Source of the DNA: Thermoanaerobaculia bacterium
GTDB lineage: Bacteria > Acidobacteriota > Thermoanaerobaculia > Multivoradales > J023
Direction: 5' to 3'
DNA: 46,067 bases
Assembly: GCA_028066595.1 (NCBI GenBank)
Contig: JALCBJ010000045.1
Span: 9,849 to 55,915, forward strand
Shown here: positions 8,089 through 17,367 of the stretch, one piece after another
How positions within the stretch are numbered: position 1 is the first letter of the stretch
Layout: every line of letters begins with the position of its first letter
Notes under the pieces: model-generated
Told to the model about the DNA's origin: nothing
Database searches by the model: none
Seen by the model: only the letters and a program-made list of their open reading frames with translations
Program-made: the position numbers and the translations under genes

Positions 8089-9712
8089 AGGCCACTGTGC
8101 CTTCGTGGTTGCGCTCGCGAAGCGTGATGCCGTTCTGATCATGTTGGAGGTGCCAGATCCGTCGATCGGCGAAGTCCTGGAGTAGCGCCTGATTCTCGTC
8201 GTCGGTGAGCTCCCGTACCCACAGAACCTCTGCAGTCTCCAGGTCTGGCGAGTTGAGCATCCAGTCGTCGCGGTGCCAGGGATTGCAGAGGAACACGAGA
8301 TCGCGACCCGGCTCGGCCACGAGTCGCTGGTGAACGGTCTGACGCATGCCGGCGATGGAGTCCTCGTCGGGCCGATGTGCGGGCAGGTGGATCAGGCAGA
8401 TCACAAACTGTGCTGCCAGGAAGGCCAAGGGCAGCAGCCTCCCGGGATGACCCTGCGATCGAAGACCGACCGTGAGACGCCGGAGGCCGATGAGAGCAGT
8501 GAGCACCAGGACCCCTCCTAGGGGCGCCGAGTAGTGAGCGTGCCACGGCTTGGTGAGGAACTGCCCCAGAAGTACGAGGCCCGCGCTCAGACCCCCGATG
8601 GCGAGCCACGGATCTCGCCGCAGTCGTGGCAATGCCAGGGCCGCGAAACAGCTACCGGCCAGACCGAGGTAGAAGAAGGCGGCGAACGCCGAGCGTGGAA
8701 TCCCGCGTTGCAGTGAGACCTGCCACAGAGGTCGGTCGAAATGATAGTTCCACAGAAAATGTGCCCAGCCTGGCATGTATCGATCGGTGTAGAGGAAGTG
8801 GGGAAAGGTGAGCGCACTCCCGGTCACGGCGTGGTGGTAAACCCCCATGGCGATAGCACCGAGACCCAGTGTTGCTGCCAGGGGCAGAGCCACGACCAGC
8901 CATCGTCGACGAGCCTGTATTCCTTTGGATCGGAGGAGTCGGGCCGCGAGCACCGCGCAGGGCGGGACAGAGAAGAGTAGTCCTTCGAAAGGGCGCGAGT
9001 TGGCGAGCGTGAGCAGTCCGAGACCCAGTAGTACGGCCCCGCCCACCGATGGACGTTCGAGGCATACCCGGACGCCTCCCAGCACCAGTATTCCGGCGAC
9101 CATCGCCAGGGTGCCGCCCCAATAGGACTGATTCCAGTAGCTACCGACCCCAATGCGTAGCAACACGACCAGCGCTCCCAGCAGTGGCCAGGGCGGAGGG
9201 AGCCACAGACTCAACAGCCAAGCCACGGCCGCGGTCAGCAATCCGCTCGACAGCCAGAGTCCTAGAGCGGGGTGACCGAGAGCGACTCCGACGGCCAGGC
9301 CCGCGGCCTGGGCCGGAGGGTATTTGCTCTGGGAGGTGGGCTCCGACAGGACGTGCATCGCCTGAAAGTGGCGCCAGTGGGGAGGAGTCGGGTTGGTCAG
9401 CCTACCGCGCGAGAAGGTCTCGGCTGCATAGAGATAGCTCAGCTCGTCGACGACCCGGGGAGTCGGGGGGCCCTGCCAGATGTGGCTAGCCGCGGTCGCG
9501 CCCGTACCGAGTAGGAACAGCATCGCGAAGATCCGGGGCCGAGGGATGGATAGGCGCTGCAAGGCTGACCAAAGCTGGTTCCCGTCCATCCAAGCCCTGG
9601 ATCGGCAGCGACAGAGCCAGCAGAGTAGGCTCGCGAGCAGTAGTGTCAGTAATAAGTCGGCAAGGGGCACCAGATGGGATGGGTAGGAATACGACGCGTG
9701 CTCCAAGTACAT
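8075..9712 (-). CDS. GT-C type multi-pass membrane glycosyltransferase (ArnT/GT83/GT39-like)
   Basis: 545 residues with about 10-12 hydrophobic segments. After the second membrane segment comes an acidic periplasmic loop, VVDELSYLYAAETFSRGRL, with the D-E-x-x-Y pattern typical of GT-C enzymes that use polyprenyl-phosphate sugars, followed by QSKYPPAQAAG. The C-terminal 90 residues are soluble and probably periplasmic (RDDWMLNSPDLETAEVLW). The likely role is transfer of a sugar to a lipid, protein or polysaccharide acceptor on the outer face of the inner membrane; the substrate is unknown. The start ATG at 9712 is 15 bp after the stop of the exonuclease gene, so the two form an operon. Confidence 0.75.
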   Translation of the reverse strand: MYLEHASYSYPSHLVPLADLLLTLLLASLLCWLCRCRSRAWMDGNQLWSALQRLSIPRPRIFAMLFLLGTGATAASHIWQGPPTPRVVDELSYLYAAETFSRGRLTNPTPPHWRHFQAMHVLSEPTSQSKYPPAQAAGLAVGVALGHPALGLWLSSGLLTAAVAWLLSLWLPPPWPLLGALVVLLRIGVGSYWNQSYWGGTLAMVAGILVLGGVRVCLERPSVGGAVLLGLGLLTLANSRPFEGLLFSVPPCAVLAARLLRSKGIQARRRWLVVALPLAATLGLGAIAMGVYHHAVTGSALTFPHFLYTDRYMPGWAHFLWNYHFDRPLWQVSLQRGIPRSAFAAFFYLGLAGSCFAALALPRLRRDPWLAIGGLSAGLVLLGQFLTKPWHAHYSAPLGGVLVLTALIGLRRLTVGLRSQGHPGRLLPLAFLAAQFVICLIHLPAHRPDEDSIAGMRQTVHQRLVAEPGRDLVFLCNPWHRDDWMLNSPDLETAEVLWVRELTDDENQALLQDFADRRIWHLQHDQNGITLRERNHEGTVAFSAP

Positions 9713-9727
9713 CGGCTCAGCTCAGCA

Positions 9728-10615
9728 TCAGTTCTGGAAGCGCTGGACCCGTGACAGCAGCCGGTCACCGAATCCGAGCTCTTCGAGCAGTGTCTTCAGT
9801 GCGTCGCGGTCGGCTCCCGGCCACTTCAGCTCATCGGCCGAAGCCGAGATCGGCGCATCCCGGGCGACGGTTGCCAGTCGTCTCGACATCTCCGCCATAG
9901 GCCGGTGCTCTTCCAGCTTGCGACGGAGTGACTTCGCACCGCGCACCGGGAGCTGCTCCACGGCGTCCAGATCGTCGTAGATTCGGTCCAGCGGGCCCAG
10001 TGCCAGCAAGAGTGCCGTCGCCGATTTCTTGCCGATTCCGGGAACACCAGGGATGTTGTCGACGGGATCGCCGGCCAGACCCAAGAAGTCGGCCACGAGC
10101 TCCGGAGGTACCCCGAGCTTCTCTTTCACCCCATCTGGGCCCAGGTGGAGACCCTTGGCCAGATCGAAGAGTATTACCCGATCGTCGACGAGCTGACCCA
10201 GATCCTTGTCCGACGACACGATGACGAGCTCATGGTCCGTCGATCTGTGCAGCTGAGCCGCTAGGGTGCCGAGGAGGTCGTCGGCTTCGTATCGGTCCGA
10301 AGAAAAATGGCGAAACCCGAGTGCCGCCACCACCCTCTCGCAATCTTCGAGCTGGCGCTCGAGGTCTTGCGGAGGAAGGGCTCTTTGACGCTTGTACTCT
10401 GGATAGATCTCGTTGCGGAAGCTGGAAGTGAGGCTTCGGTCGAAGGCGAATGCCGCATGGGTCAGCGACTCGTCGTCGATCATCTTGAGCACGGTGCCGG
10501 CCAGCCCGTAGACCGCGTTGACCGGGCGGCCGTCGGGAGCCGTCATGCTGCTCGGCAACGAAAAGTATGCGCGAAAGATATAGGGGCTGGTGTCGACCAA
10601 GTGGATACGGGCCAT
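9728..10615 (-). CDS. Stand-alone 5'-3' exonuclease (Pol I N-terminal / FEN-like)
   Basis: 295 residues from the ATG at 10615; a GTG at 10636 could add 7. It is homologous to the 5'-nuclease domain of DNA polymerase I without polymerase parts. Metal-ligand motifs are all visible: [56 protein letters not shown] and [19 protein letters not shown], the last being the helix-hairpin-helix entry (usual GDxSDN reads GDPVDN). Such proteins (YpcP or ExoIX type) remove RNA primers or flaps in replication and repair. It is first gene of a two-gene minus-strand unit, divergent from pgi with only 73 bp between, so promoters must be tightly packed there. Confidence 0.9.
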   Translation of the reverse strand: MARIHLVDTSPYIFRAYFSLPSSMTAPDGRPVNAVYGLAGTVLKMIDDESLTHAAFAFDRSLTSSFRNEIYPEYKRQRALPPQDLERQLEDCERVVAALGFRHFSSDRYEADDLLGTLAAQLHRSTDHELVIVSSDKDLGQLVDDRVILFDLAKGLHLGPDGVKEKLGVPPELVADFLGLAGDPVDNIPGVPGIGKKSATALLLALGPLDRIYDDLDAVEQLPVRGAKSLRRKLEEHRPMAEMSRRLATVARDAPISASADELKWPGADRDALKTLLEELGFGDRLLSRVQRFQN

Positions 10616-10688
10616 GTCGAGAAGTCTATCCGGCACCAGTGGGCGGACCTGGCCCGGTATCGGCCCTCCGATCCGGTATGCTGAGACT

Positions 10689-12293
10689 ATGAAGTCTTGC
10701 GGCTCGAACTCCGCCAGCTGGCAGCGCTATCGAAGCCGACTGTTTTTTGACGAGGGATTGGGGCTGCGGCTCGATATCAGTCGAATCGAGATTCCGGAAG
10801 ACTTCTTCGCCCACATGGACCAGCCCATGGCGGCGGCGCTGGATGCGATGGCCGAGCTGGAGAATGGCGCGGTAGCCAACCCCGACGAAGATCGGATGGT
10901 GGGCCACTACTGGTTGCGCGCCCCGGAGCTTGCACCCACGGAAGGGATCCGAAAGGTGATCGAGCAGGCAGTTGCCCAGGTGAAGGAATTCGCCGGGCGG
11001 GTCCACGCGGGTCGCGTGGCGCCGCGCCGTGCCCACCACTTCACCGATCTCTTGGTGGTCGGCATCGGTGGTTCGGCGTTGGGACCTCAACTGGCAGCCG
11101 ACGCGCTTGGAGCGCCGGAGACAGACCGGATGAAGGTCCGCTTCTTCGACAACACGGATCCGGACGGCATGCAGCGTGAGTTGCGATGCTTGGGTGATCG
11201 CCTGGAGCGCACGCTGACGGTGGTGATCTCGAAGTCGGGAGGTACCCCCGAAACCCGCAACGGCATGCTGGTGGCGAAATCGGCCTACGAGGCCCGCGGC
11301 CTCGACTTCGCGGGCCATGCCGTGGCTGTGACAGGAGACGGATCCCAGCTCGACCAGATGGCCAAGAACGAGGCGTGGTTGGCTCGTTTCCCCATGTGGG
11401 ATTGGGTAGGAGGGCGAACCAGCCAGACGAGTGCGGTAGGTCTTCTCCCGGCCGCCTTGCAAGGATTCGACATCGATGCACTACTCGGAGGGGCCCGCGA
11501 CTGCGACATCGTGACTCGTCGTCGAGATCCCGAGCAGAATCCGGCGGCCCTACTGGCCTTGTCGTGGCACCACGCCACCGGCGGCACGGGCGCCAAAGAC
11601 ATGGTCATCCTTCCCTATCGCGATCGGCTCTTGCTGTTCAGTCGCTACCTGCAGCAGCTGGTGATGGAGTCCCTGGGCAAGGCGAAAGATCTCGACGGCA
11701 CCACGGTGGCCCAAGGTATCGCCGTGTACGGCAACAAGGGCTCGACAGATCAGCACGCCTACGTACAACAGCTGCGCGAGGGCGTGGACAACTTCTTCGT
11801 CACCTTCCTACAGGTCCTCGAGGACGGCGGCTCCCATCAGATCTCGAGCTTGGAAGTCGAACCGGGCGTAACCTGCGGCGACTATTTGCGCGGCTTCTTG
11901 CTCGGCACCCGTGAAGCGCTTTGGCAAGCGGGCCGGCAGAGTCTGACGGTTACCGTCGATCGGCTTGACGCCCGCACCCTGGGTATCCTCATCGCCCTCT
12001 ACGAGCGAGCGGTTGGGCTGTATGCCAGGCTCGTGAATATCAACGCCTATCACCAGCCCGGGGTCGAAGCCGGCAAGAAGACCGCGGCCGGCGTTCTCGA
12101 CCTGCAGCAACGACTGCTCGACCACCTCGCCGCGGTGGACGAGGCACAGACGCACGAACAGCTCGTCCAGGCGTTGCGGGCGGAAGCCCAGGCGGAGATG
12201 CTGTTTCATCTCCTCGAAGGACTGGCAGCCAATGGCCGCCTCGAACGCCGATCCGGCCTGACGGTCTTCGAGTCGAAGTACCGATTGGAATAG
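10689..12293 (+). CDS. pgi: Glucose-6-phosphate isomerase
   Basis: 534 residues from the ATG at 10689 (MKSCGSNS), which has only weak Shine-Dalgarno support. The enzyme interconverts glucose 6-phosphate and fructose 6-phosphate. Family motifs are clear: [12 protein letters not shown], the phosphate-binding [16 protein letters not shown] near residue 178, an [18 protein letters not shown] segment, [15 protein letters not shown], and [10 protein letters not shown] with the catalytic Lys region. Its length matches the family. It supplies fructose 6-phosphate and sugar nucleotide precursors, which fits a neighbourhood rich in envelope genes, though it is not in the polysaccharide operon. A DinB-like gene follows 12 bp downstream in the same transcript. 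Confidence 0.95.
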   Translation: MKSCGSNSASWQRYRSRLFFDEGLGLRLDISRIEIPEDFFAHMDQPMAAALDAMAELENGAVANPDEDRMVGHYWLRAPELAPTEGIRKVIEQAVAQVKEFAGRVHAGRVAPRRAHHFTDLLVVGIGGSALGPQLAADALGAPETDRMKVRFFDNTDPDGMQRELRCLGDRLERTLTVVISKSGGTPETRNGMLVAKSAYEARGLDFAGHAVAVTGDGSQLDQMAKNEAWLARFPMWDWVGGRTSQTSAVGLLPAALQGFDIDALLGGARDCDIVTRRRDPEQNPAALLALSWHHATGGTGAKDMVILPYRDRLLLFSRYLQQLVMESLGKAKDLDGTTVAQGIAVYGNKGSTDQHAYVQQLREGVDNFFVTFLQVLEDGGSHQISSLEVEPGVTCGDYLRGFLLGTREALWQAGRQSLTVTVDRLDARTLGILIALYERAVGLYARLVNINAYHQPGVEAGKKTAAGVLDLQQRLLDHLAAVDEAQTHEQLVQALRAEAQAEMLFHLLEGLAANGRLERRSGLTVFESKYRLE

Positions 12294-12305
12294 CGGAGAC
12301 GACCG

Positions 12306-12830
12306 ATGCGAGACTCACAGCTCTTCGACCTCCTGCAGCATTGCGAGTGGGCCGACTCTGCGCTATGGCGAGCGGTCGTGGCAGCCGACGTAGCCGATGA
12401 AAAGACCGTGGGATGGTTGCACCACGTTCATCTCGTGCAACACGCTTTCTTCACGGTATGGTCCGGAGGGCCGCTGGATCTGGAGCATCTGCCGAAGCCC
12501 GAGGATCACGAGGATCTTGCCTCCATGATGCGCTGGGCCCAGGACTGCCATCGCGAGTTGCAAGAGTACTTGGTGGAGTGCGACGAGGTGGATCTCGGGC
12601 GAGAGCTGACGCTGCCTTGGGCGGCGCGGATGGAAGCCGAGTGGCATCATCCCCTACAGCCGGTGACGTTGCAGCAGTCGATGCACCAGGTCGTGCTGCA
12701 CAGCGCGCACCATCGGGCGCAGGTGTCGTCCCGTCTACGGAGCCTCAGCTTCGCACCTCCACCGATCGACTACATCATCTGGCTTTGGCGCGACCGCCCG
12801 GCTCCCGAGTGGCCCGAGAACCCGTCGTAG
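12306..12830 (+). CDS. DinB-like four-helix protein
   Basis: 174 residues; GGAGAC lies just before the ATG. It opens with an LLQHCEWADSALWRAV helix, typical of DinB/YfiT-like proteins that start with a 'hxxWAdxxl' pattern, then HHVHLVQHAFFTVW, and near the C-terminus HQVVLHSAHHRAQVSSRLR. The spaced histidines fit the 3-His metal site of the family. These proteins are mostly thiol-dependent transferases or of unknown function. Co-transcribed with pgi (12-bp gap) without an obvious functional link. The following 214 bp (12831-13044) are non-coding and show nothing I can name. Confidence 0.8.
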   Translation: MRDSQLFDLLQHCEWADSALWRAVVAADVADEKTVGWLHHVHLVQHAFFTVWSGGPLDLEHLPKPEDHEDLASMMRWAQDCHRELQEYLVECDEVDLGRELTLPWAARMEAEWHHPLQPVTLQQSMHQVVLHSAHHRAQVSSRLRSLSFAPPPIDYIIWLWRDRPAPEWPENPS

Positions 12831-13044
12831 CGAGGTCCGTCCGGCTGGAGTTTCGGCACACGACTAGGAAGTGCTCTCTCCGCCGACATGGCGCCCGAGT
12901 ACCGGGGCGCTGCGGACGGCTTGGTACGGAGTTCGCGCGCCTGCCGTAAGAGAGAGAAGAATCTCCGGTGCGCGGACGCGTTCGCGTGGTTCGGCGAGCC
13001 GCGCCCTGAGCTGAGACTCCGGACGACGAGAGGATCGGTGCGCG

Positions 13045-16000
13045 ATGGCGGCAGGTAGAACGACGAGCCAGATGTGCCTCGCGCTGGCGATGATCGGATC
13101 GATCGTCATGTCCGGCGGTGCTGCGAAGGCCCAGATCGCCGGCTACGATCGTGCCACGGTCACCACCCTTCGTTGGGACCCTTCGACACCAGACCGGGTC
13201 TATGCGGGGACGGTCGGTTGGGGTTTGGTGGTGAGCGAGGACGGCGGGCGTACCTGGTCGGCTACCGCGCCGCAGCTCGGCGGACGAGCCATTCAATCGA
13301 TCGCCGTCCACCCATTGTTGGCCAACCTGGTGTTCGTCGGAACTCTGCGGCAAGGCGTCTGGATGTCGGCCGATGCGGGCCGTACCTTTCAGAGAGTGCT
13401 GCATGAGCTTCCCGAGGTCGATGTGCCCGCAGTATCCCTCGCCGTCAGGGAGCAACCGACCGACGGCAAGGAGACTGGCGAAGCGGTGAACTCCGTGGTG
13501 TGGGTAGCGCTGCGCCACCGAGGTCCCGTACGGAGTGACGGCGAGGTTCCGGTTCTGGGGGAGCGTTCCGGGGAAACCGCTCGCAGGCAGCCGTTCCATG
13601 ACTTGACGGCGCACCCCACCCGCCCGGACGACGTCTTGGTGGCGGGTCGAGACGGGGTGGCTCGAACCCGTGACGGTGGCGCGACGTGGACGCGGGTCCT
13701 GAACCCGTTCGAATTTCAAGAGTCGCCTCATTTCCTGCGTACCCACGACGCTGCGACCTGTCGGGAGGTGCCGTTTCGTTTCTGGCGCCGACTGGCCGAT
13801 CCCGACTCGATCTGGCTTTCGGCTTGCTATGGGCTTTTCCACAGCGGCGATGGCGGCGCCTCATGGAAAATGGCACCCCTCGGAGGCTTCGGACGGGTGC
13901 ATCAAGTATCTGCCGATCCGACCGACCCCAATCTGCTGGCGGTATCCACGGATCTGGGTGTGCTGCGTAGCAGTGACGGCGGTACCAACTGGGAATACCT
14001 CCGGGCGGCGGCGCCCGATGCACCGTTCCGTGGGCTGATCGTGATGCCTGGGGGAGAGGTGCTGGCAGGCGGATTCGGTGGTGAGATGGTCCGGGCCGAC
14101 CGAGATGGACATGTGGAGGTTGGCAGGCTCCGAGAGCTACAGGCGACGCAACGCGACCCGGTCAAGGAAGCGGCTCGCCGTTCGACTGCTCCGTACGATC
14201 GGGCTGGACTCGCGGCTCGTCCCGAGGCGAATCCCCGACTGCGCCCTGGCATCGATCTGCACGTGGCCGATCTTGCCGTGCACCCCAACCTCTCGAACGT
14301 CGTCTTTGCCGGTACGCGGCGTGGTGTCTTTCGAAGCGAGGACCATGGTGTCACCTGGCGGGGCTCCAGCCAGGGCCTGGGTGAGATGGAAATCAGCGCC
14401 CTGCTGGCCGATCGCTCGGGTGCCCTCGTCGATCCAGGCGAGGCCGACCCCGCGGGCGAGCGAGTCATGCTTTGGGCCGCTACTCGGGGTGCAGGCATCT
14501 ATCGGTCCCTGTCGAGCGGCAGGGCCTGGCAATCGGTGGACATGCCCGAGGATGGCGTGGTGCGGGTGCTTCTGCAGGATCGCCGCGGGCCGCACACGCT
14601 ATGGGCCGGTACGGCAGACGACGGCGTCTATCGTTCTCGCGACGCCGGAGCTTCGTGGCAACCTGTTTCCCAGGGTTTGGGTGAGCATGGAATCCGAGCT
14701 TTGGTGCAGAGCGGAGGCGCCCTGCTGGCGGCCACCGACAACGGTGAGCTCTACGACAGCTACGACGAGGGTGACAGCTGGCGAAGGCGTGGCGATCTCT
14801 CGCGCAGGGTGACGGAGGAGAGTGAAGACCTCCGGTTTTTCGAGAGCCTCGGGCTCGATCCCCGAGCGATGCATTTTCATGATCTTCTGGCAGACCCTGG
14901 AGCCTCCGAGGCACTGATCGCCGCGTCGGGTTTCGGTGTCTTTCGGTCTCATGATGGCGGTCACTCCTGGCGCTGGTCCGATCTGCGCCGCGGCGTCGCG
15001 CGATTGCTCCGTGATCCGTACGATGCCGATCGCGTATTCGCGGCGACCACCCGTGGTCTCTGGTGGTCGGAAGATAGAGGCAAGAGCTGGCGCCAGGCCG
15101 ATTTCGGTCGCGCGTTGAGCGAGCTGGCACTTCGGGGTGGTGATCTCGACGCGACCCGCGCGATTCGCGAGACGCCACCCTTGTTCGCCCTCGCGGTTTC
15201 TGAAGACGGTGACATCTTGGCCGGTACGGATCGCGGTCAGGTCGTCAGGGGCTCGGTGCGACGCGGTGGCTGGAGTACGTCGCACCTGGCTCGCCCACCG
15301 CGGATCCGTCCGCTCGTCGGTACCGGGGCACCGCGGCAGGAGCGCGACCGCGAGCCGAGCGAAGAGGAACAGCGGCTCTATGACGAGCTGCGGACCCGCC
15401 GCGATCAGCTGCTGGTGGCGGCCGCCCTCGCAGGCGACGACGTCCGCCGATGGACGGGGCCTCGCCGCAGGATCTTGCAGGCGCTGGAAGCTCGCCGACG
15501 TGGGGAGGTTCCCGCCTATCCACTGGCGGTGCTCGAACAGGCGTCGCCGAACCTGCGCGAAGAGCTCGAGAAGGAAGATCCGGCCACCCGCGTCCTGCGC
15601 TTGGCCGATGGCGATATCCGATCGTTGAAAACCGAGTTCGTCGACGGTTGGGGGGTGGACGATGTGTTCTTCGGCCCCCTCGGACGCTTGCTGGCGGTAC
15701 AGACGTCGGTGGACGACGGCCGAGAAACTCACACGGAGTTGCGCATCTACGATCTGCAGCGTCGTTTCCTGCAGTCCGAGAACACTTTTCGGCGGCAGGG
15801 AAGCACTTCGTATTGGAAGGTGCTCCACGACCTCGCTCGCAAGCCCAGTGCGGCGCAGCCGGATTGGCTGCTGGAAGACACGGGTCCGGTGCTTCTCTGG
15901 CGTCGGGCCGAGTTCCTGGTCACGCGGCCGCGAGACGACCGGATCGCGATCTGGCGCCTGACGCCACGCGGCTCGAGACCTGCCCCCGCGTCACCGGTTC

Positions 16001-17181
16001 GCCCGGGCACCGTGCACGGCTTTCCACTGCCGGTGAAGACCGTGTCGATCTCGGAAGACGGGCGATGGCTCGGAGCGATCGATGTCGCGGGCCAGGCGTT
16101 CTTCGTACCGTTCGCGGGACATCGTGAGCCCGTGCAGATCGAGATTCCGACGCCGGAGGGAGCGGAACCACCGGCCTTCCAGCAGGTCCATGCCACCTCG
16201 AAGCAACTTTTGCTTCTCGGCCCGTCGGGAATCGTCGCATATCGGTGGGGAAGGGAAGGGCCTCGGGTCCGATCCCCCGAGGGAGAAGACGCTGGTGACT
16301 GGCTGTTCGGGGCCGGCGCTGGCTTCTCCAAGGTCGTAGGCGACCGCCAAGGCCGATGGATGGCGGCGCTGCCCGCCACCTCGAGCAAGTCTACGGAGAC
16401 CGTGGTCGTCGTCGCGTTTCGCGAAGGGCTTGCCACGGCCGTCTTCCCCTTGGACGCCGGTACGGAGGAACGTTGGACCGCGACGGTGTCAGCTCAGCAG
16501 CGATGGCTGGCGATTCGCCGATCGTCGAGGTCTTCGTCGGAGTCGTTGCTCTACGAGATGGCAGACGACCTGACGGAAGCCGGACCTCAACTCGCGTTCC
16601 GGGTCCGCGATGCCTCCGATCTGCGGTTCGGTGCAGGCGGCGGCCATGTGGCGTTTGCCGCGGACGGCGAGAGTCAGATCTGGGACCTGCAGGGCCCAGC
16701 ACCCCGAAGACTGGAAACCGAGCCACTCGACCTCCGGGCCCTGGAAGATGAGTTCGAGGAAGCCGATCCGTTCGACCTCGCGGCCTTTTTCCTCGAAGGC
16801 GACCCGCGCTGGGCCAGCCGCGGTGAGTGGGCGCCCTACGGAAGAGAGCGGTCGTACACTCGGACCAGTTCCGATGGTCGCTGGCTCGCCGTCGCTGGTC
16901 CTGGTCGACAGGTGCGCCTCTGGCACTTCGACGACGAGAAGGGCTTGCTGGCACCTGCCACTGGAACTCTGCTGTTAGACCTGTCTCGTTTCCGAGCCTA
17001 CCCGTCGAGCCGGCCGTCCGCCCTCGACGCCTGGCCCGAGATCCGGGAATGGAAGCGAAGGCCGGCGGCCGAGGAACTCTGGCAGCAGGCTTGCTCCACC
17101 GCTGGTCGCAACCTGGATCGCGATGAGTGGCGCTACCTCTTCGGTGAAGAGGACTGGGCTCCGTCCTGTGTATTCGAGTAA
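13045..17181 (+). CDS. Secreted BNR (Asp-box) / WD40-like double-propeller protein
   Basis: 1378 residues with a signal peptide (cleavage near GGAAKAQ). Residues about 55-690 carry eleven Asp-box repeats of the form S-x-D-x-G-x-(T/S)-W, from SEDGGRTW at about 64 to SEDRGKSW at about 675, including TRDGGATW, SGDGGASW, SSDGGTNW and SHDGGHSW. This predicts one or two beta-propellers of sortilin/YCF48/sialidase-like type. There is no sialidase FRIP motif, so I do not call it an enzyme. A charged helical linker (about 770-860) leads to a second, WD40-like propeller (about 860-1310). The last 35 residues (QQACSTAGRNLDRDEWRYLF...CVFE) resemble the C-terminal tail of bacterial STAND/WD40 proteins. 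Function unknown; probably a periplasmic or surface scaffold. Confidence 0.8.
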   Translation: MAAGRTTSQMCLALAMIGSIVMSGGAAKAQIAGYDRATVTTLRWDPSTPDRVYAGTVGWGLVVSEDGGRTWSATAPQLGGRAIQSIAVHPLLANLVFVGTLRQGVWMSADAGRTFQRVLHELPEVDVPAVSLAVREQPTDGKETGEAVNSVVWVALRHRGPVRSDGEVPVLGERSGETARRQPFHDLTAHPTRPDDVLVAGRDGVARTRDGGATWTRVLNPFEFQESPHFLRTHDAATCREVPFRFWRRLADPDSIWLSACYGLFHSGDGGASWKMAPLGGFGRVHQVSADPTDPNLLAVSTDLGVLRSSDGGTNWEYLRAAAPDAPFRGLIVMPGGEVLAGGFGGEMVRADRDGHVEVGRLRELQATQRDPVKEAARRSTAPYDRAGLAARPEANPRLRPGIDLHVADLAVHPNLSNVVFAGTRRGVFRSEDHGVTWRGSSQGLGEMEISALLADRSGALVDPGEADPAGERVMLWAATRGAGIYRSLSSGRAWQSVDMPEDGVVRVLLQDRRGPHTLWAGTADDGVYRSRDAGASWQPVSQGLGEHGIRALVQSGGALLAATDNGELYDSYDEGDSWRRRGDLSRRVTEESEDLRFFESLGLDPRAMHFHDLLADPGASEALIAASGFGVFRSHDGGHSWRWSDLRRGVARLLRDPYDADRVFAATTRGLWWSEDRGKSWRQADFGRALSELALRGGDLDATRAIRETPPLFALAVSEDGDILAGTDRGQVVRGSVRRGGWSTSHLARPPRIRPLVGTGAPRQERDREPSEEEQRLYDELRTRRDQLLVAAALAGDDVRRWTGPRRRILQALEARRRGEVPAYPLAVLEQASPNLREELEKEDPATRVLRLADGDIRSLKTEFVDGWGVDDVFFGPLGRLLAVQTSVDDGRETHTELRIYDLQRRFLQSENTFRRQGSTSYWKVLHDLARKPSAAQPDWLLEDTGPVLLWRRAEFLVTRPRDDRIAIWRLTPRGSRPAPASPVRPGTVHGFPLPVKTVSISEDGRWLGAIDVAGQAFFVPFAGHREPVQIEIPTPEGAEPPAFQQVHATSKQLLLLGPSGIVAYRWGREGPRVRSPEGEDAGDWLFGAGAGFSKVVGDRQGRWMAALPATSSKSTETVVVVAFREGLATAVFPLDAGTEERWTATVSAQQRWLAIRRSSRSSSESLLYEMADDLTEAGPQLAFRVRDASDLRFGAGGGHVAFAADGESQIWDLQGPAPRRLETEPLDLRALEDEFEEADPFDLAAFFLEGDPRWASRGEWAPYGRERSYTRTSSDGRWLAVAGPGRQVRLWHFDDEKGLLAPATGTLLLDLSRFRAYPSSRPSALDAWPEIREWKRRPAAEELWQQACSTAGRNLDRDEWRYLFGEEDWAPSCVFE

Positions 17182-17256
17182 CGACACTCTCGAGCGCAGG
17201 CGGTTCACTGAAATCTTCGTGCGGCCGGCATCGGCGGGTCTCCAGGGCGGCGGCTT

Positions 17257-17310
17257 GCCTGGATTTCTCACCTACGCCGCCGCAGTAGGAGGCTGGTAAG
17301 AAATCCAGGC
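17257..17310. repeat. Perfect 12-bp inverted repeat with nested hairpin upstream of phnD
   Basis: GCCTGGATTTCT (17257-17268) pairs perfectly with its complement at 17299-17310. Inside the 30-nt loop, CCTAC (17271-17275) pairs with GTAGG (17285-17289). No T-run follows on either strand, so it is not a standard intrinsic terminator. It lies 57 bp before the phnD start and 75 bp after the previous gene, so it may be a regulatory leader hairpin, an operator or a transcript-end structure. Confidence 0.6.
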
Positions 17311-17367
17311 TAGACTCGATGGTCAGTTGCCTCTCCTATCTCACCGAACGGCCTCAGGACCCGCCCG

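Noticed and set aside
13045..15120. Sialidase activity for the Asp-box protein
   Set aside because: Asp boxes occur in many propellers. The FRIP arginine motif and catalytic Tyr/Glu of sialidases are not recognisable.
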